From Pseudomarimonas salicorniae (GTDB lineage Bacteria > Pseudomonadota > Gammaproteobacteria > Xanthomonadales > Xanthomonadaceae), in contig NZ_JALNMH010000009.1 in NCBI RefSeq assembly GCF_023156535.1, positions 62,001 through 126,000 of the forward strand: a stretch of DNA of 64,000 bases, given 5' to 3'. Position 1 is the first letter of the stretch, and the number at the start of each line of letters is the position of its first letter. Under the pieces are notes generated by a model. The model saw nothing but the letters and a program-made list of their open reading frames with translations, made no database searches and was not told the origin of the DNA. Shown piece by piece: positions 36,811 through 46,050 of this stretch. The position numbers and the translations under genes were made by a program.

Positions 36811-37264
36811 CGGCCGGCACCATCGCCTGTTCGATCTCCTTGGCGGTGACCGGGCCCATGAAGCGTTTGACCTCGCTGCCGTCGGGCGCAATCAGCACGC
36901 TGAGCGGCAGGCCACGCGGCACCACCCAGCCCTCTGGCGGCGCGTACACGTCGACCAGGGCGATCGGGTAGCTGACCGGGCGCACCTTGAGGAAGGCGCG
37001 CAGATCCTCGGCGCTGGTTTCCTCGAAGGCGAGGCCGATAACCACCGCGTCCTCACGCTCGCGATCGAACTCGTCGAGCTCGGGCATCTCCTTAAGACAG
37101 GGCGCGCACCAGGTCGCCCAGAAGTTCACCAGCACCCACTTGCCACGCTGCGCGGACAGCTCGAAACGGCCGTGCTCGAGGGTATCGACGGACAGCGGCG
37201 GCGACGGCTCGGCGCGCAGCGGCAGGGAAATCAGCAGGAACAGGATCAGGGCAGGCAGGCGCAT
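36803..37264 (-). CDS. TlpA-family periplasmic thioredoxin
   Basis: This 153-residue thiol-disulfide oxidoreductase has a signal peptide (about 1-18) and a thioredoxin fold. The active site is WCAPC (Cys 53 and Cys 56) within VLVNFWATWCAPCLKEMPEL, and the cis-Pro region is RGLPLSVLIAPDG. TlpA/ResA/DsbE-like proteins reduce disulfides outside the cytoplasm. Of two possible starts, 37270 has its GAGG directly attached, while 37264 has GAGG six bases upstream, so 37264 is preferred. It lies 8 bases after yihY and overlaps the acylphosphatase gene. Confidence 0.93.
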   Translation of the reverse strand: MRLPALILFLLISLPLRAEPSPPLSVDTLEHGRFELSAQRGKWVLVNFWATWCAPCLKEMPELDEFDREREDAVVIGLAFEETSAEDLRAFLKVRPVSYPIALVDVYAPPEGWVVPRGLPLSVLIAPDGSEVKRFMGPVTAKEIEQAMVPAGG

Positions 37265-37272
37265 CGGCATCC

Positions 37273-38550
37273 TCAGGAATCATCGTCGTCACGTTGCGGC
37301 GGTCGCAGTGTACTGAGGCTGACCTGCAGGCGTGGTGAGAGCAGCTCGCGATCTCCCTCGGCCTGCTCACGCACCCGGCGGCCGATGGCGTCGTCGAGCC
37401 CGACGGATGGCAGCTTGTCGAGCGGCAACGGGTAATCCAGCGCCCGATAGGCCTCGGCCAGCTGGATGTGGTCGGCGCTTCGCGCGAGCAGCCAGCCGCC
37501 GCCCTCGTCACGATGCAGCAGCCCGGCATCGGTCAACCGATCGAGCAGGTCCATCAGGGTGTCGTCCTCGATCGCCGGCTCCAGCTCGCGCAGCTGCTGC
37601 AGGCTGAACCGGCCACCTGCGCGCTGGGCGGCGTCGAAGCGCAGCAGAAGGCGCAGCACCGCCAGCCAGCGCGCGCGGTCCGGCAGGCGCTGCGAGGCCG
37701 GCTGGAAGCGAAAGGCAGAGAGCGAGGCGGTCATCGAGGCGCCGAGCAGGACCACCACCCAGCACAGGAAAATCCAGATCAGGAAGATCGGCAGCAGGGC
37801 GACCGCGCCGTAGACCTGTTCGTAGCTGGGCACCTGCTTGAGATACCAGCCCATGCTGCCCTTGGCGAACTCGAACAGCACGCTGGCCAGCACGCCACCG
37901 GCAAAGGCGTGCCGCCAGGCCACCGGGCGGTTCGGGACCAGCGCATAGGCCAGGGTGAAGGCGGCGACTTCGATGACCAGCGGCAGCAGCCGGGCCAACG
38001 AGTCGATGATCAGGTACAGGCCGGAGTCGAGCACCCATTCGGACTCCAGCACCAGGCTGGACAGGGCGATGCTGGAGACCGCGAGGATCGGCCCTAGGGT
38101 CAGCGTGGTCCAGTAGACCATGAAGCGCGCCCCGCCCGGCCGTGGCGTCTGCACGCGCCAGATGCGGTTGAACACGTCCTCGACGCTCTTCATGATCAGC
38201 AGCGCCGAGAACAGCAGCACCAGCACGCCAACGGCCGTGAGCTTGGTCGCGCTCTCGGCGAACTGGCGCAGGTAGTCCTCCACCGCCCGCGCCGCCTCGG
38301 GCACGAAATTGGTGAACAGGAAGCTGGTCAGCGTCTCGTTCCAACGATCGAAGAGCGGGAAGGCGGAGACGATCCCCAGTACGGCTGCGGTCAGCGGCAC
38401 GGCGGCGAACAGGGTGCCGTAGCTGAGCACCGCGGCGGTCTCGAAGCAGCGATCCTCGAGAAAGCGCTGCCACAGGAAGCGACCGAACGCGTGCGCGCGC
38501 TCGTACCAGAGGTCGGGAATGCGTTCGCGCAACTGCTGCAGGAGTGCCAT
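37273..38550 (-). CDS. YihY family inner-membrane protein
   Basis: This 425-residue protein belongs to the YihY/BrkB family, once called ribonuclease BN by mistake. It has six membrane helices in the first 290 residues, with AAVLSYGTLFAAVPLTAAVLGI, a LLIMKSVEDVFNRIWRVQ segment and WRHAFAGGVLASVLFEFAKGSMGWYL as family marks. The C-terminal 130 residues form a soluble domain with a winged-helix look (QQLRELEPAIEDDTLMDLLDRLTDAGLLHRDEGGGWLLA), which is common in longer YihY proteins. Function is not established. It is the first gene of the five-gene minus-strand operon and diverges from wrbA. Confidence 0.92.
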   Translation of the reverse strand: MALLQQLRERIPDLWYERAHAFGRFLWQRFLEDRCFETAAVLSYGTLFAAVPLTAAVLGIVSAFPLFDRWNETLTSFLFTNFVPEAARAVEDYLRQFAESATKLTAVGVLVLLFSALLIMKSVEDVFNRIWRVQTPRPGGARFMVYWTTLTLGPILAVSSIALSSLVLESEWVLDSGLYLIIDSLARLLPLVIEVAAFTLAYALVPNRPVAWRHAFAGGVLASVLFEFAKGSMGWYLKQVPSYEQVYGAVALLPIFLIWIFLCWVVVLLGASMTASLSAFRFQPASQRLPDRARWLAVLRLLLRFDAAQRAGGRFSLQQLRELEPAIEDDTLMDLLDRLTDAGLLHRDEGGGWLLARSADHIQLAEAYRALDYPLPLDKLPSVGLDDAIGRRVREQAEGDRELLSPRLQVSLSTLRPPQRDDDDS

Positions 38551-38605
38551 GCACCAAGCGTAGCGCGAACCCGCCCGGCGACGCTGGCTGCACGCCGTAG
38601 CGGTC

Positions 38606-39241
<636 letters not shown>

Positions 39242-39242
39242 T

Positions 39243-39611
39243 ATGGCCCGCAGCGCGGCGATTGCCCTGTTCTTCCTGCTCTGCCTGCTGCAGCCGGTCT
39301 GGTACCTGTGGCTGGCGCCGCCGGCCAGCCTGCCGGCCTGGCTCGCGCTGAGCCTCGCCCTGATTCCGCTGGCGCCGGTGATGGTCCTGCTCGCGCTCGG
39401 CCGGCCAAGCGCCCTGTTCTGGGCCGGCGTGGTCAGCCTGCTCTATTTCTGCCACGGGGTGATGGAGGGCTGGACCGTGCCCGCGACGCGCGGACTGGGC
39501 CTCTTCGAAGCGAGCATCGCCTTCGCCCTGGTCTGCGCGGTCGGGGCCGACGGCCTGCATCGCCGCCGCGCTGCACGTGCCGCCGCCGGCGCGCCGCCGC
39601 CGCGCAGCTAG
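39243..39611 (+). CDS. DUF2069 membrane protein
   Basis: This 122-residue protein has four membrane segments and fits the DUF2069 family of small inner-membrane proteins often found next to wrbA in gammaproteobacteria. The motif SLLYFCHGVMEGWT in the third segment is the most conserved part. It ends in a Pro/Ala-rich tail. The ATG lies one base after the wrbA stop, giving a coupled pair. No function is known. Confidence 0.88.
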   Translation: MARSAAIALFFLLCLLQPVWYLWLAPPASLPAWLALSLALIPLAPVMVLLALGRPSALFWAGVVSLLYFCHGVMEGWTVPATRGLGLFEASIAFALVCAVGADGLHRRRAARAAAGAPPPRS

Positions 39612-39618
39612 CGCCGCC

Positions 39619-39624
39619 TATAAT
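39619..39624 (+). promoter_or_regulatory. Consensus -10 element before the asparaginase-domain gene
   Basis: TATAAT lies 31 bases before the ATG at 39656, immediately after the DUF2069 stop. No good -35 is seen at 17 bases. Confidence 0.45.
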
Positions 39625-39655
39625 CGCGCCCGCTTTCCGTCCCCAGGATCCGGCC

Positions 39656-40147
39656 ATGAACGAGCTGTGCGTCGTCACCACCGGCGGCACCATCGACAAG
39701 ATCTATTTCGACGACAAGTCCGACTACCAGATCGGCGAACCCCAGATCGGTCGCATGCTGGCCGAGCTGGGCGTGGCCTTCCGCTTCTCGGTGATCCCCA
39801 TCCTGCGCAAGGACAGCCTGCATCTGGACGACGCCGACCGCGAGCTGATCCGCAGCGCGATTGCCGCCCAGTCGGCGGCCCATGTCCTGGTCACCCACGG
39901 CACCGACAGCATGATCGCCACGGCACGGGTGCTGGCCAGCATCGAGGGCAAGACCATCGTCCTGACCGGCGCCCTGAGCCCGGCGCGCTTCCGCGGCTCG
40001 GACGCCGAGTTCAACATCGGCACCGCGGTCGGGGCCGTGCAGTGCCTGCCGCACGGCGTCTACATCGCCATGAACGGTCGCATCTGGGACCCGAGCAAGG
40101 TGCGCAAGAACGTCGAGGCGAACCGGTTCGAGGCGTTGGAGCCGTGA
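39656..40147 (+). CDS. Short asparaginase-domain protein (N-terminal domain only)
   Basis: This 163-residue protein corresponds to the N-terminal domain of type I/II L-asparaginases. It has the first catalytic Thr loop TTGGTIDK (8-15) and the second catalytic set VTHGTDSM, which together form the Thr-Lys-Asp-type site, and the following VLTGALSPARFRGSDAEFN segment. The whole C-terminal domain of a normal 330-residue asparaginase is missing. It is not an accident of the window, since a clean stop and a convergent gene follow; stand-alone versions occur in gammaproteobacteria. Whether it hydrolyses asparagine is uncertain, since the normal active site is completed by a neighbouring subunit. The stop codon lies in a heptamer repeat. 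Confidence 0.88.
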   Translation: MNELCVVTTGGTIDKIYFDDKSDYQIGEPQIGRMLAELGVAFRFSVIPILRKDSLHLDDADRELIRSAIAAQSAAHVLVTHGTDSMIATARVLASIEGKTIVLTGALSPARFRGSDAEFNIGTAVGAVQCLPHGVYIAMNGRIWDPSKVRKNVEANRFEALEP

Positions 40148-40171
40148 TTGGTGATTCGTGACTCGTGATTG
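40144..40171. repeat. Heptamer tandem repeat, four copies
   Basis: The units GTGATTG, GTGATTC, GTGACTC and GTGATTG follow each other. The stop codon of the asparaginase-domain gene (TGA at 40145-40147) is inside the first unit. Confidence 0.85.
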
Positions 40172-40194
40172 GTAGAAGCGTTGCATCGAGGGAC

Positions 40195-40260
40195 GTAGGA
40201 GCCAGCTTGCTGGCGATTCCCCCTCGGAAAAGGCCCATCGCCAGCAAGCTGGCTCCTGCA
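40195..40260. repeat. R1 repeat core, copy D (without terminal repeats)
   Basis: Inner inverted arms lie at 40195-40217 and 40237-40260, with one difference (CCTGCA for CCTACA). The GGGCGCGAAG termini of complete R1 units are not present. The core lies between convergent genes. Confidence 0.88.
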
Positions 40261-40303
40261 TTCGGAAAGCGACGCCTTTTCGAGCTCCGCCTCCCGGCCC
40301 CGC

Positions 40304-41443
40304 TCAGCCCAACGCCGCAACCACCCCCGATACCTGCTTCTCGCGGCCAAGCGCCTGGCCCAACGCAATAAGCTGGGACTCCAGGCCGCGGGCGTTCTCG
40401 GCCACCGCGGTAGCATGGCCGACCTTGCGACCCTCGCGCGGCGACTTGCCGTAGTCGTGCCAGTGGACGCCCGCCACCGCCAGCGCGGCGCGGGCGTCGG
40501 GCAGTTCGCCGACCCAGTTCAGCATGCAGGCCCGGCCGCGCGCATCACAGCTGCCCAGCGGCAGGCCGAGCACCGCGCGCAGATGGTTCTCGAACTGGCT
40601 GCACTCGGCGCCTTCGATAGTCCAGTGGCCGGAATTGTGAACCCGCGGCGCCATCTCGTTGGCCAGCAGTTCGCCATCGCGCTCGAACAGCTCCAGGGCG
40701 AAGACCCCGACATAGTCGAGCTCGTCGGCCACGGCGCGGGCGTGGGACAGGGCCTGGTCGATCAGCGCCGGACTGGCATCGGCCGGAGCCAGACTGGCCG
40801 AGAGGATGCCCTTGGCATGCCAGTTCTGGGTCAGCGGCCAGGCGCGGAAGCTGCCGTCGCGGGCGCGCACCGCCACCACCGACAGCTCGCGCTGGAAAGC
40901 GACGAATCCTTCCAGGATCAGGCCGACGGTCTCGGCCTGTCCGCCCAGCGCCTCCCAGGCGGCGTCTGCATCGTCCGAGCTGGCCAGGCGGAACTGGCCC
41001 TTGCCGTCGTAGCCGAGGCGGCGGGTCTTGAGGATGCAGGGCGCGCCGATCTCGCTGAGCGCACGGTCCAGATCGGGGCGCGAGGCCACCGCCGAGAAGC
41101 GCGGCGTGGCGATGCCGAGATCATTGAACAGGCTCTTCTCCGCCAGCCGGTCCTGGGCCACGGCGAGGGCGCGCGGACTGGGGAAGACCGGCACCTTGCC
41201 GGCCAGCCACTGGGCGCTCTGCGCCGGCACGTTCTCGAAGTCGAAGGTCACCACGTCGACCCGAGAGGCGAACTCGGCCAGCGCCGCCTCGTCGGTGTAG
41301 TCGGCCTTGAGCATCGGGACGAACTGCGCGGCGCAGGCGTCCGCGGCCTGGTCCATCACCAGGAAGCGCAGGCCAAGCGGAGCGCCGGCCAGGGCAAGCA
41401 TGCGGGCCAGCTGGCCACCACCGAGAATGCCGACCGTGGTCAC
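40304..41443 (-). CDS. purK: 5-(carboxyamino)imidazole ribonucleotide synthase PurK
   Basis: PurK uses ATP and bicarbonate to carboxylate aminoimidazole ribonucleotide in purine synthesis. The 379-residue ATP-grasp protein has the N-terminal [16 protein letters not shown], the ATP-binding [17 protein letters not shown], and the [29 protein letters not shown] segment with metal ligands. Its start overlaps the purE stop by ATGA, so translation is coupled. The end is 43 bases from repeat R1 copy D and convergent with the asparaginase-domain gene. Confidence 0.96.
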   Translation of the reverse strand: MTTVGILGGGQLARMLALAGAPLGLRFLVMDQAADACAAQFVPMLKADYTDEAALAEFASRVDVVTFDFENVPAQSAQWLAGKVPVFPSPRALAVAQDRLAEKSLFNDLGIATPRFSAVASRPDLDRALSEIGAPCILKTRRLGYDGKGQFRLASSDDADAAWEALGGQAETVGLILEGFVAFQRELSVVAVRARDGSFRAWPLTQNWHAKGILSASLAPADASPALIDQALSHARAVADELDYVGVFALELFERDGELLANEMAPRVHNSGHWTIEGAECSQFENHLRAVLGLPLGSCDARGRACMLNWVGELPDARAALAVAGVHWHDYGKSPREGRKVGHATAVAENARGLESQLIALGQALGREKQVSGVVAALG

Positions 41444-41946
41444 GCCGGCACCCGGGGATCGCTGGCCGCCAGCACGTCGGCGGTCTGCTTGCTGCGGAAG
41501 GCATCCAGCGCGCGGGCCGCCTCGGCGTCCTCGGCGGCCAGCAGGGCAGCGGCGAACAGCGCCGCATTGGCCGCCCCGGCGGCACCGATGGCAAAGGTCG
41601 CGACCGGGATACCGGCCGGCATCTGCACGATCGAGAGCAGTGAATCCAGCCCGTTCAGCGCCTTCGACTGCACCGGCACGCCGAGCACCGGCACGCGGGT
41701 CTTGCTGGCGATCATCCCGGGCAGGTGGGCGGCACCACCGGCGCCGGCGATGATCGCCCGGAAGCCGCGCGCCTGGGCGCCGGCGGCAAAGTCGAACAGC
41801 AGGTCCGGCGTGCGGTGCGCCGAAACCACCTGAACATGGTGGGCGATGCCCAGCGCTTCCAGCCGTTCGGCCGCATGGCGCATGGTTTCCCAGTCAGAGC
41901 GCGAGCCCATGACGATGGCCACTCTGGCCGCGGTGTGTTCGCTCAT
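41440..41946 (-). CDS. purE: N5-carboxyaminoimidazole ribonucleotide mutase PurE
   Basis: PurE moves the carboxyl group made by PurK from N5 to C4 of the imidazole ring. The 168-residue class I protein has [14 protein letters not shown] (Ser-Asp at the active site), [11 protein letters not shown] with the catalytic His, the [17 protein letters not shown] loop and [32 protein letters not shown]. Two adjacent ATG codons (41949 and 41946) are possible; GGCGG spacing favours 41946. A -10 element TACAAT lies at 41977-41972. It forms the usual purEK operon. Confidence 0.96.
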   Translation of the reverse strand: MSEHTAARVAIVMGSRSDWETMRHAAERLEALGIAHHVQVVSAHRTPDLLFDFAAGAQARGFRAIIAGAGGAAHLPGMIASKTRVPVLGVPVQSKALNGLDSLLSIVQMPAGIPVATFAIGAAGAANAALFAAALLAAEDAEAARALDAFRSKQTADVLAASDPRVPA

Positions 41947-41971
41947 CATTCCGCCCAGCTTTGAAACCGGC

Positions 41972-41977
41972 ATTGTA
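41972..41977 (-). promoter_or_regulatory. Predicted -10 element of purEK
   Basis: TACAAT on the minus strand lies 25 bases before the purE start. CTGTCA lies about 15 bases further upstream as a weak, closely spaced -35. Confidence 0.4.
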
Positions 41978-42039
41978 GGGACAAACCGCGGCTGACAGAA
42001 TTCGCCGCGGACACATCCTGTCCTGCCCAAGGAGCCGCC

Positions 42040-42309
42040 ATGAGCCTGGACAAGCGCCTGCTCGACATCCTTTGCTGCCCGGAGAGCAAGCAACCGGTCA
42101 GCCTGCTGGCCGGGCGACAGCTGGACACGCTCAACCAGGGACTGGCCGCCGGCTCGTTGAAGCTGGTCGACGGCAGTCCGGCCAGCGGACCGCTGAAGGC
42201 CGCCCTGATCACCGCTGATGCCCAGCGTGTCTACCGCATCGAGGACGGCATCCCGGTGATGCTGGTCGATCAGGCGATCGACGTGCGCGGCCTCGACGGC
42301 CTGCGCTGA
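42040..42309 (+). CDS. Trm112/YcaR family protein
   Basis: This 89-residue protein has the Trm112 zinc-ribbon-like fold. The N-terminal [17 protein letters not shown] and C-terminal [15 protein letters not shown] are hallmarks. The middle is longer than in E. coli YcaR (about 60 residues). Trm112-like proteins activate methyltransferases or are encoded beside lipid A and cell-wall genes; the partner is not shown here. Only one of the two Cys pairs is visible, so zinc binding is unlikely. The gene is followed after five bases by nadC. Confidence 0.88.
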   Translation: MSLDKRLLDILCCPESKQPVSLLAGRQLDTLNQGLAAGSLKLVDGSPASGPLKAALITADAQRVYRIEDGIPVMLVDQAIDVRGLDGLR

Positions 42310-42314
42310 GTCCC

Positions 42315-43166
42315 GTGCACGACTTCGCCCCGCCCGACCTCGAACGCGTGGCCGAGGAGGTCGCCCGCGCCCTGGCCGAGGACCTGGGCCAGGGCGACGT
42401 CTCGACCGACCTGGTCGCCGACCGCCCGGCGCAGGCCCGGATCGTCTGTCGCGAGGACGCCGTGCTCTGTGGCGGCGCCTGGGTCGAGGCGGCCTTCCGC
42501 GCCCTGGATCCGGCGGCGGTGATCAGCTGGCACTACCGCGACGGCGGCCGGGTCGGCCCCGGCGCCACGGTCTGCGAGATCGCTGCCCGCTCCCGCGCCC
42601 TGCTCTCGGCCGAGCGCACGGCGCTGAATTTCCTGCAGATGCTCTCCGCCACGGCCAGCGAAACGGCACGTTATGCGGCGGCGCTGTCGGGCACCGGCAC
42701 GCGCCTGCTGGACACCCGCAAGACCCTGCCCGGCCTGCGCCACGCCCAGAAGTACGCGGTGCGCTGCGGCGGCGGGATCAATCACCGGATCGGTCTGTTT
42801 GATGCGGTGATGCTGAAGGAAAACCACATCGCGGCGGCCGGCTCGATCAGCGCGGCGATGCAGGCCGCCCGCGCCCGTCATCCCGGCCTGCCGCTGATCG
42901 TCGAGGTCGAGACCCTGGACGAACTCGACCAGGTGCTGTCCGCCGGCGGCTGCACCCGGGTTCTGATCGACGACTTCGACGCCGCCCAGCGCGAGGAAGC
43001 AGTCCGCCGCTGCCGCGGTCGCCAGGCGCTGGAGGTCTCCGGCGGCGTCAGCCTCGAGTCCCTCGCCGACATCGCCCGCAGCGGCGTCGATTTCGTCTCG
43101 GTCGGCGGCATCACCAAGCACATCCGCGCAGTCGATTTCTCCCTGCGCATCATCGAAGGCGCCTAG
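42315..43166 (+). CDS. nadC: Nicotinate-nucleotide pyrophosphorylase (quinolinate phosphoribosyltransferase)
   Basis: NadC converts quinolinate and PRPP into nicotinate mononucleotide in NAD synthesis. The 283-residue protein has the N-terminal [15 protein letters not shown], then [46 protein letters not shown] with active-site Arg, Lys and His, the metal-loop [10 protein letters not shown] and the final [16 protein letters not shown]. The start is GTG at 42315, five bases after the Trm112 stop. It ends convergently with phoU over a full repeat composite. Confidence 0.96.
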   Translation: MHDFAPPDLERVAEEVARALAEDLGQGDVSTDLVADRPAQARIVCREDAVLCGGAWVEAAFRALDPAAVISWHYRDGGRVGPGATVCEIAARSRALLSAERTALNFLQMLSATASETARYAAALSGTGTRLLDTRKTLPGLRHAQKYAVRCGGGINHRIGLFDAVMLKENHIAAAGSISAAMQAARARHPGLPLIVEVETLDELDQVLSAGGCTRVLIDDFDAAQREEAVRRCRGRQALEVSGGVSLESLADIARSGVDFVSVGGITKHIRAVDFSLRIIEGA

Positions 43167-43217
43167 CCCGCCGCGAGAGGAACGGCAATGGCGGAATGGG
43201 ACGCAAACCGGACGTTT

Positions 43218-43287
43218 ATAGGGTGCGGCTGGCCGCACCGGGCGTAGCGTCCGAACGCCCGTATCGGTGCGCCGAGGCACACCCTAT
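43218..43287. repeat. R3 palindromic repeat, copy E
   Basis: The left arm ATAGGGTGCGGC with its inner GGTGCGGC/GCCGCACC-type hairpin, the core cgtccgaacgcccgtat and a partial right arm ending ACACCCTAT are visible. The right arm has diverged. Confidence 0.82.
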
Positions 43288-43319
43288 GGGGCTTCGCCGA
43301 CGCCCAACGAAGCCCGACT

Positions 43320-43413
43320 GTGGGGGCGCCCATGGGCGCGACTGCGGAGGTTCGCTCAGGCCGCGGTCTGTGGTGAATCCCTAGCGCTGCGGCCGCGCCC
43401 CAGGCCGCTCCCA
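43320..43413. repeat. R2 palindromic repeat, copy E
   Basis: The arms GTGGGGGCGCCCATGGGCGC (from 43320) and GCGCCCCAGGCCGCTCCCAC (to 43413) are imperfect inverted copies, more diverged than in the other three composites. Confidence 0.78.
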
Positions 43414-43440
43414 CGATTTGACTGCGGCAAGGTCTGCTTT

Positions 43441-43571
43441 GGGCGCGAAGTTCGCATTCGCCACGGTCACGCTGTAGGAGCCAGCTTGCTGGCGATAGGC
43501 GCCACGGATGGGACGATCGCCAGCAAGCTGGCTCCTACATTCGGGTTCTGCGGAAGGTCTGCTTCGCGCCC
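43441..43571. repeat. R1 MITE-like repeat, copy E
   Basis: This complete 131-bp unit has GGGCGCGAAG (43441-43450) and CTTCGCGCCC (43562-43571) at the ends and perfect inner arms at 43473-43496 and 43516-43539. Confidence 0.93.
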
Positions 43572-43621
43572 GAAGCAGCCGCTGGGTGCGCGGCGCGCAG
43601 CGGCGCGAGGCTATCGGGCGC

Positions 43622-44326
43622 TCAGCCCTCGCGCTGCACCTTGGGGTGGCGGCGGTCGCGGCCTTCGACCAGGTAGAACACGTAGAGGGCAATGTTCTTC
43701 GCATGGTCGCCGATGCGCTCGAGGCCCTTGGCCGCGAACAGCAGCTGGACTCCCGTTTCGACGCTGTCGGGGTGCTCGGTCATGTGGGCGACCATCTGCC
43801 GGATGCAGCCGACGAAGGCGGCATCGACTTTGTCGTCTCCCTTGCGGATCAGCTCGGCCTGTTCGAGATCGAGCCGCACAAGCGCGTCGAGCGCACCGTG
43901 CAGCATGTCGATGGCAGTGCGCGCCAGCCCCGATACCGCGGGAATGAACGCGCCGCGACCGGAAGCATCGAGCTTCTCCTCCAGGTCGCGCGCGCTGCGC
44001 GCCACCTTCTTGGCCTCGTCGCCGATGCGCTCAAGGTCGTTGACCGTCTTCGACAGCGTCAGCACGGTGCGCAGGTCGACGCCCAGCGGGGTACGCAGGG
44101 CGAGCAGGTGCTCGATCTCCTCGTCGGCCTTCAGCTCGATGCGGTCGATCTCGCGGTCGCCCACGATCACCTCGCGGGCCAGCTGGACATCACGCTTCTC
44201 CAGCGCCTCGACGGCCCGGCGGAGCTGGTCCTCGACCAGGCCGCCCATGCGCAGAACGAGGTCGCGCAGGGTGCCCAGCTCCTCGTCGAACTTCTTGATG
44301 GTGTGCCCGGTGTGGGTCACGTTCAT
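43622..44326 (-). CDS. phoU: Phosphate-specific transport regulator PhoU
   Basis: PhoU links the Pst transporter to the PhoR kinase and holds the Pho response off when phosphate is plentiful. The 234-residue protein is all-helical with two PhoU repeats. Each carries an acidic metal-binding motif: ALEKRDVQLAREVIVGDREIDRIE and VNDLERIGDEAKKVA in the first, ALVRLDLEQAELIRKGDDKVDAAF and AKGLERIGDHAKNIA in the second. GGAGGGAG precedes the ATG at 44326; upstream in-frame sequence overlaps pstB and is not used. It is the last gene of the pst operon. Confidence 0.96.
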   Translation of the reverse strand: MNVTHTGHTIKKFDEELGTLRDLVLRMGGLVEDQLRRAVEALEKRDVQLAREVIVGDREIDRIELKADEEIEHLLALRTPLGVDLRTVLTLSKTVNDLERIGDEAKKVARSARDLEEKLDASGRGAFIPAVSGLARTAIDMLHGALDALVRLDLEQAELIRKGDDKVDAAFVGCIRQMVAHMTEHPDSVETGVQLLFAAKGLERIGDHAKNIALYVFYLVEGRDRRHPKVQREG

Positions 44327-44343
44327 GCTGTGCTCCCTCCCGG

Positions 44344-45123
44344 TCAGCCGAAGCGGCCGGTGATGTAGTTCTCGGTCTGTTCCTTCTTCGGGCGGGTGAA
44401 GATCTGTTCGGTCTCGCCGAACTCCACCAGCTCTCCGAGGTACATGAAAGCAGTGTACTTGGAGATTCGACCGGCCTGCTGCATGTTGTGGGTCACGATA
44501 AGGATCGTTACGCGTTTCTTCAGCTCGATGATCAGCTCTTCGATGCTGGCGGTGGCGATCGGGTCCAGCGCCGAGGTCGGCTCGTCGAACAGCACGATCT
44601 CCGGCTCGGTGGCCAGGGTGCGGGCGATGCACAGGCGCTGCTGCTGACCGCCCGACAGGCTGGTGGCCAGGCTGTCGAGGCGATCCTTGACCTCGTCCCA
44701 GAGCGCGGCGTCGCGCAGCGCCTTCTCGACCTTGTCGGCGATCACGCCGCGGCGCTTCTCGCCGAGGATGCGCAGACCGTAGGCGACATTGTCGAAGATC
44801 GACTTGGGAAACGGGTTCGGCTTCTGGAACACCATGCCGATGCGGATCCGCGTCTCCACCGGATCGATGTCCTTGTGCAGCAGATTGACGTCGTCGGGGA
44901 ACAGGCGGATCTCGCCATCGTAGCGGCTGCCCGGATAGAGGTCATGCATCCGGTTGAAGCAGCGCAGCAGGGTCGACTTGCCACAGCCCGAGGGGCCGAT
45001 CAGTGCGGTCACCTCATGTTCGGCAACCGCCAGGCTGACATTCTTCAGCGCAGCGAAGTCGCCGTAGTAGAAGCTCAGGTCGCGCACCTCGGCCTTGGCC
45101 GTGGAGTTTCCATTCGAAGACAT
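44344..45123 (-). CDS. pstB: Phosphate ABC transporter ATP-binding protein PstB
   Basis: PstB powers phosphate import. The 259-residue ATPase has Walker [13 protein letters not shown], the Q-loop [24 protein letters not shown], the signature [17 protein letters not shown], Walker [14 protein letters not shown] and the switch His in [26 protein letters not shown], which is the PstB-specific end. The ATG at 45123 is chosen; a GTG four codons earlier overlaps pstA. It sits between pstA and phoU. Confidence 0.97.
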   Translation of the reverse strand: MSSNGNSTAKAEVRDLSFYYGDFAALKNVSLAVAEHEVTALIGPSGCGKSTLLRCFNRMHDLYPGSRYDGEIRLFPDDVNLLHKDIDPVETRIRIGMVFQKPNPFPKSIFDNVAYGLRILGEKRRGVIADKVEKALRDAALWDEVKDRLDSLATSLSGGQQQRLCIARTLATEPEIVLFDEPTSALDPIATASIEELIIELKKRVTILIVTHNMQQAGRISKYTAFMYLGELVEFGETEQIFTRPKKEQTENYITGRFG

Positions 45124-45128
45124 CGGGT

Positions 45129-46049
45129 TCACCACTTGATGCGCTTGCGCGCACGGTAACGAAGATAGATGGCGGTGCCATTCATCAGCAGGGTCAGGGC
45201 GACCAGCACCACGCCGGCAGCCGCCGCGGTCTGCTGGAAGGCCGGGTCCGGCCGCGAGACCCAGTTGAACATCTGGATCGGCATAACAGTGAACGGCGTG
45301 CTCAGCCAGTCGAAATTGACGAAGGGGAAACTGGCGTCGATCGGCGCCGGCGGCAGGAAGGCGATGAAGGCCACCGCACCGATGGTGATCAGCGGGGCGG
45401 TCTCACCGATGGCGCGCGACAGGCCGATGATGACGCCGGTGAGGATGCCGGCCACCGAGTACGGCAGGACGTGATCGCGGGTCACCTGCCAGCGCGTCGA
45501 GCCCAGTCCGTAGGCGGCCTCGCGGATGGTCTGGGGCACCGAGCGGATCGCCTCGCGAGTGGCCACCACCACCACCGGCAGGATCATCATGGCGAGGGTC
45601 AGCCCCGCGGCCACCACCGATGGGCCGAGCCCCAGTCCGTGCACCAGCAGACCGAGGCCAAGCAGGCCGTAGATGATCGACGGCACGCCGGCGAGATTGG
45701 TCACGTTGATCTCGACGACCTCGGTGAACCAGTTCTTCGGCGCGTACTCCTCGAGCCAGACGCCGGCGGCCACGCCCACCGGCACCGCGGCCAGCGCGGT
45801 GACCAGCATGACCAGCAGCGAGCCGACCCAGGCCGGCAGGATGCCCGCCCGTGCCGCACGACGAGAGGGATAGTTCTGGAAGAAGTCGAGGCCCAGCTTG
45901 TCCCAGCCGTCGATGGCCAGCTTGATGAACAGCGCGCCGAGGATGAACAACAGCAGCAGCATGATGATCAGGCCAAGCACGTCGAACAGCATGTCGCGCA
46001 GCTTGTGGCCAGCGATCAGCCGGCGGATTTCGGAAGTCTCGAGCGCCAT
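45129..46049 (-). CDS. pstA: Phosphate ABC transporter permease PstA
   Basis: This 306-residue inner-membrane subunit forms the translocation path with PstC. It has six membrane helices and the EAA-like cytoplasmic loop [34 protein letters not shown], followed by [24 protein letters not shown]. The gene starts one base after the pstC stop and ends five bases before the pstB start. Confidence 0.96.
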   Translation of the reverse strand: MALETSEIRRLIAGHKLRDMLFDVLGLIIMLLLLFILGALFIKLAIDGWDKLGLDFFQNYPSRRAARAGILPAWVGSLLVMLVTALAAVPVGVAAGVWLEEYAPKNWFTEVVEINVTNLAGVPSIIYGLLGLGLLVHGLGLGPSVVAAGLTLAMMILPVVVVATREAIRSVPQTIREAAYGLGSTRWQVTRDHVLPYSVAGILTGVIIGLSRAIGETAPLITIGAVAFIAFLPPAPIDASFPFVNFDWLSTPFTVMPIQMFNWVSRPDPAFQQTAAAAGVVLVALTLLMNGTAIYLRYRARKRIKW

Positions 46050-46050
46050 C

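Larger units (their letters stand above)
43167..43621. other. Gene-free gap between convergent nadC and phoU, filled by repeats
   Basis: This 455-base gap has no supportable gene. It holds R3, R2 and R1 in that order; the first 50 and last 50 bases show nothing that I can name. Confidence 0.8.

Noticed and set aside
39656..40147. Pseudogene call for the short asparaginase
   Set aside because: There is no frameshift remnant of the C-terminal domain downstream: the next bases are the heptamer repeat and R1, and the catalytic loops are intact.
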